The translations under genes were made by a program, and so were the position numbers. A stretch of 64,000 bases of DNA from contig OY540815.1 in the NCBI GenBank assembly GCA_961205875.1, forward strand, positions 15,995,638 to 16,059,637. Reading direction: 5' to 3'. The DNA is from Sialis fuliginosa. Its lineage: Eukaryota; Arthropoda; Insecta; Megaloptera; Sialidae. A model generated the notes under the pieces. The model worked only from the letters and a program-made list of their open reading frames with translations. It had not been told where the DNA came from and did not search any database. Each line of letters begins with the position of its first letter. The stretch's first letter is position 1. This document shows positions 1 to 13,265 of this stretch, one piece after another.

Positions 1-1175
1 TGTGTACATAAAAATTTAAATTTCAGTGGTTCTGTACTTCACAAAATGATATAAAATTCAATCAATTCAAATCAATTAATAAATGCTTAAACCTAAACTC
101 GAGCCCAAAACCCCCAAAAAAAATGTATTTTTCATTAACCTGCCCCGAACCCAACCGCTATATTTCAAAGTTAACGAACCTGAACTTGAATCCGAACCTT
201 TGCATGGATAACCGGAAACTATATATTTTTAAAAGGTTCAATAAATTATACATTTTTCTCCAAGAGATTATTAAATGTACTAACTGGAAATCTGTTTCAA
301 TTTGGTATGGTATGATGTGAGTTATCAAGTCCACTACTAAAATTTACATATTTTTTAACTTCTTTTTTAATTCTATAACAGAATTACATTTCAATTTGAA
401 AATGTTTTGAAAAGTAGAGATTTCAATCCTTAATATGTAATTTTATTTTTTTGTCCTTTTTACTTCCTCATATCCATGTATATGGAATGTAAATAATATA
501 TAAGTAAAGTATTGTTAAACCGATTTTATTCGAAATCCGGATTTTGCTGGCGTTATCCGTTTTGACCTTCCCTGAATCCATTATGACTATTTTCACCATG
601 ATGTTTGTGTGTATGTCTGTCGGTCTGTAAATGCTGTACATAGTAGAGAATAATATTATCTATACTTTATGTACCATTCATTTTATGTTTTTATGTTAGT
701 TTGTCAAAAATGTGTATTAATAAATTAAGAATCACGTATACTGTTCACTGTCACGATATAAGAAAGTCCCGTGGGTATCAAGGCAGATATTTTAACCATA
801 TTTTAATGGCTATTATTTTGAACCCAAATAGTTTTCACCATGCCGAATCCAAACCTGAACCCGAACTGAACCCAAACCATAAATAAATTCCTGTTCAAAT
901 CCCTGATGAAAATATTGAGAAACACTGGTATAAATCGAGAACCAAATAAACACGACTTCATCTCAAAACAATAAAATCTACGAGTATATATACCAACAAA
1001 TACATACATCTACATTTCTACCCCCACATTTTAAAATCGAACATCCGACATACAAAAATATAAACATCAACGATGTAACGTACAAACACCCTTATCTCGA
1101 CTGTTCATACCCTTATACACAAATACCTTAGGGGTATAGAGAATTGGCAATACGTGTTGTAACTTATTGTTCCAG
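1..1175. other. Intron or upstream sequence of the receptor gene
   Basis: Holds Rep-F sequence (95-890) and AT-rich DNA. No exon seen before the acceptor at 1172-1175. Confidence 0.6.
95..890. repeat. Rep-F repeat with GAACCCAAACC-like runs, copy 1
   Basis: Degenerate GAACCY words occur at 95-200 and 817-890 around GTCTGTCGGTCTGTAAATGC. The middle (695-790) matches 45970-46085 (CACTGTTCACTGTCA; AGAAAGTCCCGTGG), and the ends match 38170-38840 in part. ORFs at 123 and 701 with Asn-Pro repeats are products of the low-complexity tract. Confidence 0.55.
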
Positions 1176-1357
1176 GCATCTACTGCAGGCTGTACTGTTA
1201 CGCGCAGAAGCATGTGAAGAGCATACGGGCTGTGTCGCGGCCGGTAGAGATTCCCGAGGGACTAACGGGTCCGCACAGACACAAGAGTGTCAAAAACAAC
1301 GCCAAACGAGCGCCAGTTCATCCTCATAATTCGCCCTACCACGTTAGCGATCATAAG
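1176..1357 (+). CDS. Dop1R1: D1-like dopamine receptor, exon covering end of TM5 and third intracellular loop
   Basis: This internal exon belongs to a class A GPCR that couples dopamine to Gs/cAMP at the plasma membrane. It begins after a TTGTTCCAG acceptor with two bases that complete a split codon (probably Gly). Sixty codons follow, then a GTGTGTATGG donor in phase 0. It starts IYCRLYCYAQKHVKSIRAV, the cytosolic end of TM5, which I know as characteristic of insect Dop1R1. A basic loop of about 40 residues follows and ends HNSPYHVSDHK, the loop-to-TM6 junction also typical of that receptor. The third loop contacts the G protein. Phase 0 joins in frame to the exon at 12395. TM1-TM4 must lie left of the window. 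The loop middle is less familiar than its two ends, as expected for this variable region. Confidence 0.9.
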
Positions 1358-1515
1358 GTGTGTATGGTAAATATTTATTTGATAGGAAGGTTGGGTTGAT
1401 TTATAAGTAGCCCAAATTCAGAAGAAAAATATGTATATTTTAAGTTAAATATTGTAGTTCTATTATTTAGATCTCTGGTCTCCAATTGGTTTTGATTCAC
1501 GAAACATTAATCAAA

Positions 1516-2395
1516 TGATATGTACTATGAGCTTCAGAAGTCGCCTGCAGTGACGGATTTAGGCATGGGCAACATGGGCTACTGCCCAGGGCGGCAGATT
1601 CTTTAGTTTCTCTTAGTTTAATACACAACAAAAATAGGACGACAAAAAATTAGTAGCGCAACTAAAAAAAAGGTCATCAAATTCTATTTACATAGATTAA
1701 CTGTTTTATTTAATAATAAAGTTAGGAATTTCCATTGACGTGACCAAAAAAAGAAAAAAAAAGGTCCTCAGTTTTTAATTTATATTATATTTTGTTCTAC
1801 ATCACTTGTAAAAACAGTTGTCACTTTTCAGTTCATATGGTAATTCTGACTTATATCAACTATATAAGTCAGAATCGCTAACAACAGATTCAAAAATATT
1901 AAGACAAACATCATCGGTTATCTTTTTCTAGGGCGGAACTTATATAGTTACATCATTTTAAATAGAAACACTTTTATTAATTTTATATCAAGTTTAATAT
2001 TTTTAAATACTAAAATTCGGAATATCAAATATTTATTACCACAAAATTTGCTTATAAAATTTTCAATAGATTACATAATAATTTAATCGTACAAATATGT
2101 ATAAATGAGTACTATAAACCAAGAGTACGTCTTGATCTAGCAAATGATAGAAATAGTCAACTAGTTTTCATTGAAATTCGCTTATCACAAACTACGTAGG
2201 CTCCTCCCATTTGATTATTATAATTTTTTTATATATCATTTCATCATGTACCAAACAAAGATAAATATTTTGAAACTCATTTGGTAGATAAAGAAGTACT
2301 CTTCGTTTATAGTACTCATATGTATTTGTGCGATCAAATTATTATGTAATCTATTGAAAATTGTACGTCTAGTTTTTCAGTACTTTGAATAAACC
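1516..2395. repeat. Rep-L interspersed repeat, copy 1
   Basis: Shares long homology, partly inverted, with 42040-42509. Examples are AATTCGCTTATCACAAAC, CTCCTCCCATTTGATTATTA, and AAACTTGATATAAA read inverted. Contains GACGGATTTAGGCATGGGCA..TGCCCAGGGCGGCA (1552-1594), a terminus-like hairpin seen in many insect transposons. The copy is partly self-inverted (2085-2135 against 2285-2335). Confidence 0.65.
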
Positions 2396-3837
2396 TATAG
2401 TTCTGAAACTACATGTATGCATGTGTTGTATATTTTTTATAGTATTTAAAGGGGTTGAAATTTCGAATAATCCGTGTTGAAACTCCATTTTTAATACCCA
2501 ATTACTCAAAAACCATACGTCCAATATATTTTTTTAATAGTAAAATATATGAGCTATCTATAAACAACATATTAAAATTTTAGACTTTTATTTATACATT
2601 GCTCTAATAATCGAATAACCTTAAGGTCAATTCTCACTTTATTGTTTAGTCTATAACATACGAGTTAACATGACTAAAACCTATTTTTGAATCGGGAAAA
2701 AATGGATATTAAGGATAATGCGAATCGTCCTTTATTTTTAATTTTCATTTCACTTTCAAATAAAACCAAATTAAATTCTACACCTTATAGACAAACCCAT
2801 ACATACATACATATACTATCGTGATTTAATAGAGTTCTTAAGACATGTATTCTATTTACAAACTGAACATTAATGATTCTGCGTGTCCTCAACCATAAAG
2901 ACACATACATATGTACGAGTATATTACATATTCTTCTAGTTGTTGTGTACTAATTAATGAACAAAAGGATATAGACCTACAGCAATTGTGTTACAATCTC
3001 AATCCCATAAACATGTTAGACAAATACAATTATCTTTCTGTGTGTAGGTCAGCAATTGAAATTACTGAATTCAAATTCAGACAATTTAATTAGGTTGTCG
3101 ATTAACTAATTAGTTGGATTTACGTATGTATAAATAATTATTGAATAAAGCGGGGAGAAACGATATGATTTGAAGTGTAATTAATAATATTTCAAACAGG
3201 TAATTTATTTAAAAAAGCTGCAATGAATGCCACGGGACTTTCTTATACGCTTTTTACAGTAGTTATCGTAAACGAAACGAAAGAAAATTCTACATCCCAA
3301 CATACACACAGACACACGCACATGCGGAAATCAACTTTTCTTTAAGTTTTAAAGGTAGTACAATCTGAATCTGAATGGAAGTAAAAACGAAGACGTTTCT
3401 TTCAAATATTATAATTCTTTCAATTTATTCGCATGTTTTATATCTATGTACATTGTATATGTAGGTACACTAAATCATTTTTATATATTTATAAATAATA
3501 AAATACATTCATGAAAATTTTACTTTCAACCTGAGACCTTTACATAGATCAAAACCGTCAAATTTAATTTCGATTTAATGGCAATTTATTCAATAATATT
3601 TTAGTAATGCTTTTAGAGGTAAGGAATCCATATTAAAATCCATAGAGATCGTTTATGAATAATTTATGGAAAATACGGCATGCGTAGAATGCCAGAAAGA
3701 AAGGTTGTAATAGCATAGACAATATATATATTGTAGGTATACATATATTTGTACCTACATGCGAAAAATATATGGAAAATGTTAACTCCATGATCCCTAT
3801 ATAATTATTATACCAGATTTGTTTCATTTTGATGTTA

Positions 3838-4290
3838 AAAAAAACATCTGCCAAGTAAATGCACAGTGCTTCCTCGTGCTAAATTCACCAAAGGTAGTTA
3901 ATTATTGAACAATTTAAATAAAACCCGATAAAGTCAAAATAAATCATTAATTTTTAAATGCAAATTGAGATAAGTCTTTGTAAGGAAATATTTTACAACA
4001 AACGTTGTAGACCTATAATATTGAAGTAAATTGAATGCTCTACAAAAAAGATTCTATAAAATTTTCACGTAACATGTGTCGTTTTTGAGATATCTTGAAA
4101 AATAAATAATTTGGGATGTCACCTCTCCCCCTTACACACGATGATTTTGAAATGGGACCGTCCTCAAGCCAGATTCAACCATTCAACCAATTTTCATTAA
4201 TATCGGTTCAGTGGTTCATGAGTGAGTTATGCGTGTGACAAGGATTCAGGGGACAGACACACACACATAGATAGACGGACAGACAATTTA
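3838..4290 (+). repeat. Rep-D non-LTR-like 3' tail, copy 1
   Basis: Contains GGGACCGTCCTCAAGCCAGA, TCGGTTCAGTGGTTCATGAG, then GTGTGACAAGGATTCAGGGG and a GACAGACACACACACA tract, typical of degraded non-LTR or SINE tails in insects. Inverted homology covers 44255-44830. Confidence 0.65.
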
Positions 4291-6235
4291 ATTAAAACGA
4301 TCACAAAGCAAAAACTTTCAGATTTTTGGGTATACCGCCTAAACCACATAGAATTATTAATATTTTTTGATGTAGTAATACTCACCCCTTCCTTACAAAT
4401 AATTCATCTCATTTAACCTTACCGTTTAGGAAATCCCCATCCGACACTCTGTATTATAAAAAATAGAAAAATTTTATTGTTTTTGAGTTACAATACCTTC
4501 ATACTACATCATGATTAAGAAATTAAAAATATATTCTGAGAAAATCAAAATAGATATTTTCATTAAAATCCCAATTTTGAACATTTATATTATAACTAAC
4601 ATATAAGTAAAAGAAAATAAAAATTGTTTGTATCTTTCTGAAAAATACCAGTCTATTTATTCCAGTCGGAAAATCTCATTTCAGATGAGTCACTGTCTGT
4701 TGTTATACGGATTTTCCAAATATAAATATTCATATATATGTAAATAAGGTACATTTTGAGTGATTTAATTTTTTCCACGTGAAAAATGTGTCCACGTTTT
4801 TTATTCACAATGAAACGTAACCTTCACCAGTTGCTCCTTCTACAACAAAACTAATCTATCCTAGCTTCTCTCTACCTTTTCTTTATTAGAGGATATTTAT
4901 CTTTCCACTCTAATTTTATCCTCCGAAATTTATACTTTACCCTTACGTTCTTACAAAATTCTTTACGCACTTTTGGACGTTACGTTATAAATTTCATTAA
5001 TTAATTATAATTTTATAACATTATAGTGTAATATCTTGAACAGTGTTATTATTTTTCACGAAGGACCCCGCACATAGCGAATGTAAATCAGGGTACAGTC
5101 AAATTATGTATAGTTGAAACTGAAAAATGGTGTAGTTCGTTACTTTCTGATCAAAGTCTGAAAATGGACAGTTTTTTAATTATTTTGGGTCAAATGTTAG
5201 GAATTCACATAGTGTGGAAAATGTGGAAAAAAAGTTTGCTAAACTCATAACCTGTCACATATATTATCATCACCTGAATATTTGTTTGTAACAAGTTCAC
5301 AAAACTAGTTTCATGATAAATGAGCTTTGAAAGTTTTAACCACACATATTTCTAAATTACGAAAGTATAATTAATAATATTAATATTATATGTATAAGTA
5401 TAAACATTATACTGAACCGGCCTAGCACTTCTTTATTTGTGAACTAGAGGCCTGTTTCACTTTTTCCCTTACCTGTTTCACTTTTTCCCAAATTAGAGGT
5501 TAAAAATGAAACACACTTTTTTCATTTTTAAAGTCCGTGTTGTATCGTACAGTATCGTAAAGTATGAATTTGTATCGTTAACAGTCAAAAAACATGAAAG
5601 ATTTGTATTTTGTTTCACTTTTACCCCAGTTGACCCTATACATTATACAATACATAAGTTATTGTTACATGAACAACTGTGATGCAGTTGTATTGTATCA
5701 TATTAAGAATTAATGATAACAATTTAAACGTTTATAATTTACATACAATAATAATGAACTCCAAATATTTTAATTAAATCATTATATAATTACGCCATAA
5801 ATTGTATCTTGAAGAACTCTAACGTAATCTTAATGAAATATTAATACAATGAAGTGTAAAATATTGTGCTCGAGCCCACATCTCCTAAGAGAACGGTGTA
5901 TTACAAAGAATGAGTAGGAAATAGGAAATTGAATTATGTTTTAATGTACTTTTAATATCTACCGGTATATCATCGATATTATCTCTGGGGTTATTATTTT
6001 TATGTATATTGGTATTCTAGGTGATTATGAAAGGACAAAGGTGATGTTCTGTGTGGATAATTATATCAACATTATGTTAAATGAAAAATATAGAGGATTA
6101 AAAAGTAATTAGTTATTGTTATGGGATTATTTTTTGTAAATTGTACACTGATTTTTATTTAATTCTATTTAATCGTAAAGCCTATATTTATTTATTTTAT
6201 TACAGAATTTTATAAGATTATGAAAAAAATTGTTA

Positions 6236-7020
6236 GTTTTAAGGTTTGTCTGTCCGTCTGTTCATCCTTTCTAGTCAAAGCAAAATATCTCGTAAACTAT
6301 AAAAACTAGAAACTTGAAAATTGTACTAATCATGTAAACCTACGGCCCGCGGCCATATATTTGTGAAAAAGTTATATTTTTATAATGTTTATTTTAAGTA
6401 TCGGGTGTTTCAGAATGGCTGAGGTTGGTTTTAATTTCCCGTTGTTTTCATTAAAATATTGTTCTATTTATATGACTTAACTACTCATTTTAATTGATAT
6501 ATCTTTTTTTATAATATAATACAAAATTAGAATTTGAAGTTTTGTGAATAGTTAAATAAAACCATTATTTATTAGTATTTTAAATACTTAAAAACATACA
6601 AATATATTTTGTTGTTGGTTAAATATTTATTTTTAAATTTACTATGATTTACATAACTCTTCCTTGTTTTTTCCCCTTGGATCAAATGAAACAAATTACA
6701 TCTCTTTATCTGTAACTGAGAGAAAAATTAAGATTTTTTCTTTTTCGCTATTTATTGATTATACAAAATCGTAAATATCTCGGTTCCTATGCGAGATAGT
6801 GGACAATTTTTTCTCTATGACTGCTGTAGGATTGAGTAATTCTGATCAATTACATCCCTTCATCTGTGACAGGCTATATGTACAAAATTCTATGAAAATT
6901 AGCTTTGCATTTTTATACCAAAAAAAAACTGAAAATCCAATTTTTTTTACAAAATTTCTTATTTATGTGCGGCCCTTGGAATTTTAGATCGTCAGTGCGG
7001 CCCGTCTAGAGTTTAGACAA
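6236..7020 (+). repeat. Rep-E repeat followed by CGGCCCG-bearing element
   Basis: GTCTGTCCGTCTGTTCATCC and CAAAATATCTCGTAAACTAT match 37310-37380. CTACGGCCCGCGGCC (6340) and GTGCGGCCCGTCTAGA (6993) resemble paired ends of a hAT-type remnant. A near repeat of ATTACATC..CTGTAAC (6695 and 6850) lies inside. Confidence 0.5.
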
Positions 7021-7379
7021 AGATGTTAAAAAAATTTAATTAATTAAATTAATAAATGTATACTGAACAAAATTTGATAGAATCACTCATATAATAAACT
7101 AATTATACTTTTGAATCTGCTCTTTATACTGTTATCCTGCGCATTAGACTTTCCGAAATTAATAACAGTAGAAATTAATTAGTTGGGGTTTAGTAAAAGA
7201 TTCAGTGAAAACAGATGTACCAAACCATGCGTGTGTGGCGAAAGTAAGCACAGTTCCTATCTACAACAATACTGTATAACTTTTGTTGTGGAGCTGTTCG
7301 CTCAAGCGAGAGACTCCATTTCCGATTTTTGTTTGTTACACTGTTGGTATTTCGTTTATAAAAAAAATCGTATTTTAAA

Positions 7380-7570
7380 GTAGTGTATTCATGTTAAATT
7401 TTTTGTTAATATATCTTTCAATTCATATTCTTTGTAGTGGTGTCGGTAGTGTGACACCCGTTTAATATGTTAAAAATATTATTGTTTTGGTTATTTTAAG
7501 CTTTTTTAAAGTAGTATACTCATGTTAAATTTATTCCTCAATTCATAATCTTTTGTAGTGAGAGACACCA
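7380..7570 (+). repeat. Short tandem duplication
   Basis: AGTAGTGTATTCATGTTAAA..TTCATATTCTTTGTAGTG recurs about 130 bp later as AGTAGTATACTCATGTTAAA..TTCATAATCTTTTGTAGTG. Confidence 0.6.
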
Positions 7571-7907
7571 CTATTGTACATAATATAATATAATACTTAC
7601 GGATGCATACAAGGGGATGAGGTGTAAAAAAATTCGAAAATCATCCTTACATAATTAGTTAACGGATGCTCCCTTAACAATATCATAAAAAAAACAGGGT
7701 GTTATTTATAAAAAAACATGTCAATCACATCTATGAAGAAAATAAAAATAACCAAATTGACACAAATATAATTAATTAGTCAAAGAACTTCTAAAGGAGT
7801 ACCACAATATAACATTTTAAGATGTAAAATCAATGTTCTTTATCTTTGTTTACCCTATATTACTACACAAAAGTATACGTACGTATATTTTTGTTATATA
7901 TATATAT

Positions 7908-8729
7908 TCACGATGAAAGGAACAAATTCGTTTAAAATTCAGGTAATTATTTTGTGGAAAAACGCTCGGACCCGTCGATTAGTATTTTTAGTTGCGGATA
8001 TTTTGACATAAGAAAATTGTATACAAGGTGTCTCAGGAAAAACATATGCAGTCATCATTGATTTTTTTAAATGGAATATCCTATATATTATACCATTTTT
8101 GAATTGCGCGATAAATTCTGAACACTTTTTGTACACATATCATATCTCTAAAATCAGTGGTTTTCGGAATAATGACGTTTGAAAATTGACATTTTGAAAT
8201 ACACACAAGTCAAATAAAATGTTTAAATTGAACAAAAACACCTTGAACATTTTTTAAAAGCCAAAAAAACATCCTGGTATGCCAAAAAAAAAAACATTGA
8301 ACTTTTTTTTTTTTTTTCCTTTTTTTCTTCTTTTTTTGCAATACCAGGTTATTTATTTCATTTATTTATTTTGGCTTTTAAAAAAATGTTCAAAGTGTTT
8401 TTGTTCAATTTAAACATTTTATTTGACTTGTGTGTATTTCAAAATATCAATTTTCAAACGTCATTATTCCGAAAACCGCTAATTTTAGAGATATGTATGC
8501 TGTACAAAAAGTGTTCAGAATTTATCGCACAATTCAAAAATGGTATAATATATAGGGTGTTCCATTTAAAAAAATCAATGATGACTGCATATGTTTTTTC
8601 TGAGACACCCTGTATACAATTTTCTTATGTCAAAAAATCCGAAACTAAAAATACTAATCGACGGGTCCGAGCGTTTTTCCACAAAATAATTACCTGAATT
8701 TTAAACGAATTTGTTCCTTTCATCGTGAA
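7908..8729. mobile_element. Rep-B long foldback element (about 820 bp palindrome)
   Basis: Two arms of roughly 370-400 bp are inverted copies. The left edge TTCACGATGAAAGGAACAAA mirrors the right edge TTTGTTCCTTTCATCGTGAA, and homology continues through TACAAGGTGTCTCAGGAAAA to an A/T-run centre near 8318. Apparent ORFs in the arms (7939-8136 and 8371-8697) are the two inverted copies of one incidental reading frame. No transposase is present. Confidence 0.85.
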
Positions 8730-9011
8730 CGCACTGTATATATCTAACGAATTAAACTCAGAGAGTATATACAATCAATCACGTACAAGTTTATTAATTC
8801 CCCAAAGATAAGGTACAGCGCAGCGACCGCATCAATAACATCGAAGAACAAACTAACCGACCTATGCACACAAAAATACACAATCAGGATCGATATTATA
8901 TTTATGTCACTGATATACGCACGAAATTGATACCGAGTTGATAAAAAGAATTAGTGAGATAATATCTGGTTTTCGGAAAATAAATTTATATAGGTACGAT
9001 ATATTTCATTA

Positions 9012-9555
9012 TAAGATACTGGCACCAGTTATGGCCGCTATAAGAGCAAGGTTTACTGTTTTTGTGATTGACGAGCTTCTTTTTTGTAATTCTCATGGAC
9101 TCATGTTACTAATAAAACAAATCACTCTTTGTTTAATCAATTTAATTACCAAAGTCCGCAAATATAGTTTGTTTTTTTAAATTATTATTTTTTAAATTAT
9201 TTTGTTTATGTTTTTCTCCAGTAATGGGTAAAGTAAAACCAGTAATGAACACGTAGTGATTGACACTTGCTAATGATTACAAAATGATAAGTACTACGGC
9301 ACAAAAGATATAAAAGAAAGAGTCGTCAAATTTGAAGCAATTGCTATGATAATATAATAATTAACACATGAATTATACTAATAATTAGTTTAAATGTCCG
9401 CCATTTTGACATCTATTAGCCGATTGTCATCAAATCAAGGTGTAAGACAGTTAAATTTTTATAGATTAATATTCATTCATATTTCTAATATTAGTACATT
9501 AAATTAAAAAATAGCCATTACTGGGATCATATCTAAGATTGGTGCCAGTACCTTA
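9012..9555 (-). mobile_element. Rep-A MITE copy 1 (AGGTACTGGCACCAG termini)
   Basis: About 544 bp bounded by imperfect inverted termini (AGATACTGGCACCAG and GGTGCCAGTACCT), each flanked by TA. The interior matches the other Rep-A copies in reverse orientation. It has no transposase. An 80-codon ORF read across its left end is incidental and recurs in the copy at 52957. TA flanks fit a Tc1/mariner-like source. Confidence 0.85.
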
Positions 9556-10922
9556 CAGTGTTGAAACACTTTCACAAAAATTAATTATGTAATTAAATAT
9601 TTTATTATCTCGATCAACTGCAGATGCGTACTGCAATTAGTAATGAAACGTTGACAAAGATGGTAACCAAAACAATTCGGTTTACATTCAGAAGATGGCC
9701 ATCAATGAAAACCTGAATTATTATATCGTTCAACGAATTCTAAAGGTTTATAGTGTTCCGTAAAAAACTAGAAACCCTTATAATTTCGCTCTGTTCATAT
9801 TAACATTTTTGAAAAAAATAACTTTCTCGATCAAGTGTTAAAGTTTGCTCCACCTGTTATGACTCATCCTGTATATTATGAGTTTTTATTATTTTTATCA
9901 AAAAAAAAACCATCCTTTACAATAATTTACAATTGTCTGTGAATAAAATTGTAACAATGTCATTCTTATTGTTAGACAACTTAACGAGCTTTTAATCTAA
10001 AACTAAGATTAATGATTCGGTTATTTATCTTTCTTTTTTTAAACAAATAACCCATTTAATTATAGTATCACGTGATATAAGAACCCTGTTACGAATAAAT
10101 GATCCCTTGATAAATTATTTTAACGATGTACGTTTTCTAGTCAGTGTAATTTTTCAACTTATTTTAGAAACTGAATCTGAACGTACGTATTTGTATTGTT
10201 TTGTAAGAGAACATAGAATAGAATAGATTAATATTAATATATTCAAATTATTTAGTCTTTGTACTGTATATTTAGTAAATTACTATAGGTATTATATATG
10301 CAGTCGAATACCTACATATATCAGATGGAGAAAAAAATTCAATACAATACTAGATTTATTAACAGGGCTGGATTCAAGCTTCAATACTAGTCCGTGCAAA
10401 AATCAATGGGCCTGCCCGTATAAAGTTTAGTCTGAATTAATTATTTTGTGCCCATAGGCGCCAACTCCAAGAGAGGGGATGGAGGCGATCGCCTAAACCG
10501 GAACAATTCCACAAATGATTCTTGTTGGTTTAGTAAATTACGATGTTCTTTCTTATTTTCTTATCATTAAGATGATATATATTTTTATAACAAATTGCAA
10601 TTTAATTCATGAAATACAACCCAAAACTTTTTAATATCAGATTTCGTTAAAAATATGTTTATTATATGATTATATATGTAGAAAATGATGTGAAAAGTTT
10701 AAATTTTTTTATCGCAAGTCTGTGAGATATGGCCTCTTAGTTTAATTTTTTTTTTAATTTTGGGGAAAAACAGCTGTTACTTTTGAACTGGTGGTCGAAA
10801 TCTATATAATGACATGTACAAAATGTACATTACTTGAAAATTCAAAAAAATTCAAAACGGTTTAAGATACAGCTTTACCCTTAATTCAAAAGTTTCCTCC
10901 TTATGTAAAATTAAATCGGTTC

Positions 10923-11499
10923 CTATACCCATATCCACCAGTTTTGGATATGACCCCAGTAAAAGATATTTTATAATTAAATGTACTGAATTAGAAATAT
11001 ATGTTGATATTTGATTACTACCATTTCTAAATATTAATCTACATATATACATTTAACTATCCTACAGCGTGATTTGATGACAATCGGTCAATAGGAGTCA
11101 AAATGGTGGACATTTAAACTAATTATTAGTATAATTTATTTTTTCATTATTATATTATCATAGCAACTGCTTTACATTGTATCAAATTTGACGATTCTTT
11201 CTTTTATATCTTTTGTGTCGTAGTATTTATCATTTTGTAACCATTAGCAAGTGCCATCACTGCGTGCTCATTACTAATTTTACTTTATCCATTACTGGAA
11301 AAAAAAACATAAACAGAATAAAAAGCTATAATTTAAAAAAAAACTATATTTGCATACTTTGGTAATTAAATTGATTAAATTAAGAGTTACTTGTTTTATT
11401 AGTAACATGAGTTCATGGGAATTACAAAAAAGAAGCCCGTCAATCACAAAAACAGTAAACCTTGCTCTTATAGCGGCTACAACTGGTGCCAGTACCTTA
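10923..11499 (+). mobile_element. Rep-A MITE copy 2, left end eroded
   Basis: The right end (TAGCGGC..AACTGGTGCCAGTACCTTA, split by a few bases) is intact. The left terminus is diverged to ATATCCACCAG, but the subterminal TTTTGGATATGACCCCAGTAA is clear. Interior homology to copies at 31294 and 52957 is high. Confidence 0.8.
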
Positions 11500-12394
11500 C
11501 CTATATTATTTATAATTTGTATCGATTAATTTTAAATGATTTATATATGACTCGCGAAATAATTTGCCGAATTACTTATTGTTTTGATTTGTGGAGTTAT
11601 AATTAAAATAGTATATATCTAAATAAAGACTATATGCTTCTAAAATAAATCACATTTCTTGAATATATGGAAATTAAATTTTTGGAACATGTGTGTACTC
11701 GTACCTATGTTCGTATAAATGTTTTTGTTGGAAACGAAAATAAACAACGGTGAAAGTCATTTCGCGTGAAATATATCATCTGAATTGTTATTTTTCAACA
11801 CCCATAAATTAAAAACAATAAAAAAATATTGCTTTTAATTAAAACGAGAAATTTTTAACCATACATCATGTCCAAAAATATGTTTCTGTTAGAAGAAAAT
11901 TTAACGAATTCTTAAAAAATATATATACATATATACTTTTTTTCAATTTTATATAATACACAGATAACTCAATTTATTAATTAGTCAAGATACCTGTAAT
12001 CCAAATAAATCCATTACATAAAAAATTTTATTGCGATGAATTTTTTTGGAATAAAATGTATTTGATTGATAATTGTTAAAACACTCATTAATTTTGAGTA
12101 TAATAAAAGCGTTATTTGAGCTATTTCAACCGATTTTTTTGCATAGGGTCGTATATATTTTAGTTACTATCAAATATAAGTAAGAACAAAAGACCTTATA
12201 CAGTTTTCTGTGTGATTAAAAAAAAAAAAGTAAAATGCATTAAAGACTAATTTATGTATAGTAAATGTTTTATTATTTAGTTAATTTTAATATTTTTCAA
12301 ACTAGAAGAGACCAGGATCAAACACTAGCTCTATTAACAAAAATCGACATTTCCATTTAATAAATTTAAAGAAAAATATTTTTTTTTATTACAG

Positions 12395-12735
12395 GCCGCA
12401 ATAACCGTGGGTATAATAATGGGCGTATTCCTAATCTGCTGGGTGCCGTTCTTCTGCATCAATATCGTGGCGGCTTTCTGCAAGACGTGCATACCGGATG
12501 TGACGTTCAAAATCCTCACGTGGCTAGGTTATTCCAACTCCGCGTTCAACCCAATCATCTACTCGATATTCAACACCGAGTTCCGTGAAGCGTTCAAGAA
12601 GATTCTGACAGCGCACTCGTGGTGCCGATGCTGCCCGGTGCAGGCTCGTGACACCACCAGAGACAGGTTCTTCGTCACGGACTACGGCACAAAGACGGTC
12701 GTCGTGCAGGACGTCAATAGACGTGCGTCGTTCAG
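12395..12735 (+). CDS. Dop1R1: D1-like dopamine receptor, exon covering TM6, TM7, helix 8 and proximal tail
   Basis: The exon follows a T-rich tract and TTACAG and stays open for 113 codons plus two bases to a CAG/GTACAA donor (phase 2). It opens AAITVGIIMGVFLICWVPFF: TM6 with the CWxP switch motif. Extracellular loop 3 (AFCKTCIPDV) has paired cysteines. TM7 is TWLGYSNSAFNPIIYSIF with NPxxY. Helix 8 (NTEFREAFKKIL) is followed by a Cys-rich patch (WCRCC), a likely palmitoylation site by analogy with related receptors. The tail retains DRFFVTDYGTKTVVVQD, resembling the tail motif of Drosophila Dop1R1. The last residues are RRAS, a protein kinase A consensus, then FR completed by the next exon. 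GC content is well above the flanking introns, as expected for a conserved exon. Confidence 0.96.
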
Positions 12736-13071
12736 GTACAAATCAAAAAAGATCAAATCAAAATTTTGATCAATTTTCTTTATAATGTCTTTAAATATCA
12801 TCGAACGGTTTTATCCAATTTAATTTTTTTTTTTCAATTTTTGGTACATAAATTTTGATATATCGCGACCATAAGCTTGCCCTGTTTTGTACATAGTACT
12901 TTGTAGTTATAAAAAAAATACAAATACAAATAACTTCCATGAATCGTTTAGAAGTTACAGCTATATTTAATTTTATATATTTTATAATTTTAAATTAGAT
13001 TATTAATTATTTCTTACAAACTAGTTCAATCAAATTAAATTTTTAAAAGGAATTAATATTCGCCTCGATTT

Positions 13072-13265
13072 CACAGCCACACACAAAAAAAAAAATTTGG
13101 AGACCTTGATTTTTTATGTATTTTGAGGCACTGAATCCGAATCTGAGGTCAAAATGAATCGGATAAGGTGCTACTTTGACCTCAAATTCGGATTCAGTGC
13201 CTCAAAATACATAAAAGTACGAAGGTCTCCGAAAAAGGCATGTACTTTTTTTTTGTGTAGCTGTG
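13072..13265. mobile_element. Small foldback element in receptor intron
   Basis: The outer CACAGCCACACACAAAAAA pairs with TTTTTTTGTGTAGCTGTG, and the inner arms GAGGCACTGAATCCGAAT and complement pair over about 55 bp. Near-perfect arms suggest a recent insertion. Confidence 0.8.

Larger units (their letters stand above)
1358..12394 (+). other. Dopamine receptor intron, 11.0 kb
   Basis: GTGTGT..TTACAG. Holds Rep-L, Rep-D, Rep-E, the short tandem duplication, the Rep-B foldback, and two opposed Rep-A MITEs. The tracts 2400-3830, 4300-6230 and 11500-12390 show only AT-rich sequence, apart from a repeated CCTGTTTCACTTTTTCCC at about 5450 and 5472. Confidence 0.8.

Noticed and set aside
1144-1329. 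61-codon + strand ORF in another frame
   Set aside because: Overlaps the receptor exon at 1176-1357 out of frame; the spliced frame is the conserved one.
8371-8697. 108-codon + strand ORF
   Set aside because: Lies in the right arm of the Rep-B palindrome; the same peptide is read from the other arm at 7939-8136 (minus), so it is repeat translation.
8938-9180. 80-codon ORF with a near copy at 53291-53533 (minus)
   Set aside because: Both come from the same end of Rep-A MITEs; other copies carry stops and frameshifts.
12334-12519. 61-codon minus-strand ORF
   Set aside because: Antisense to the dopamine receptor TM6 exon.
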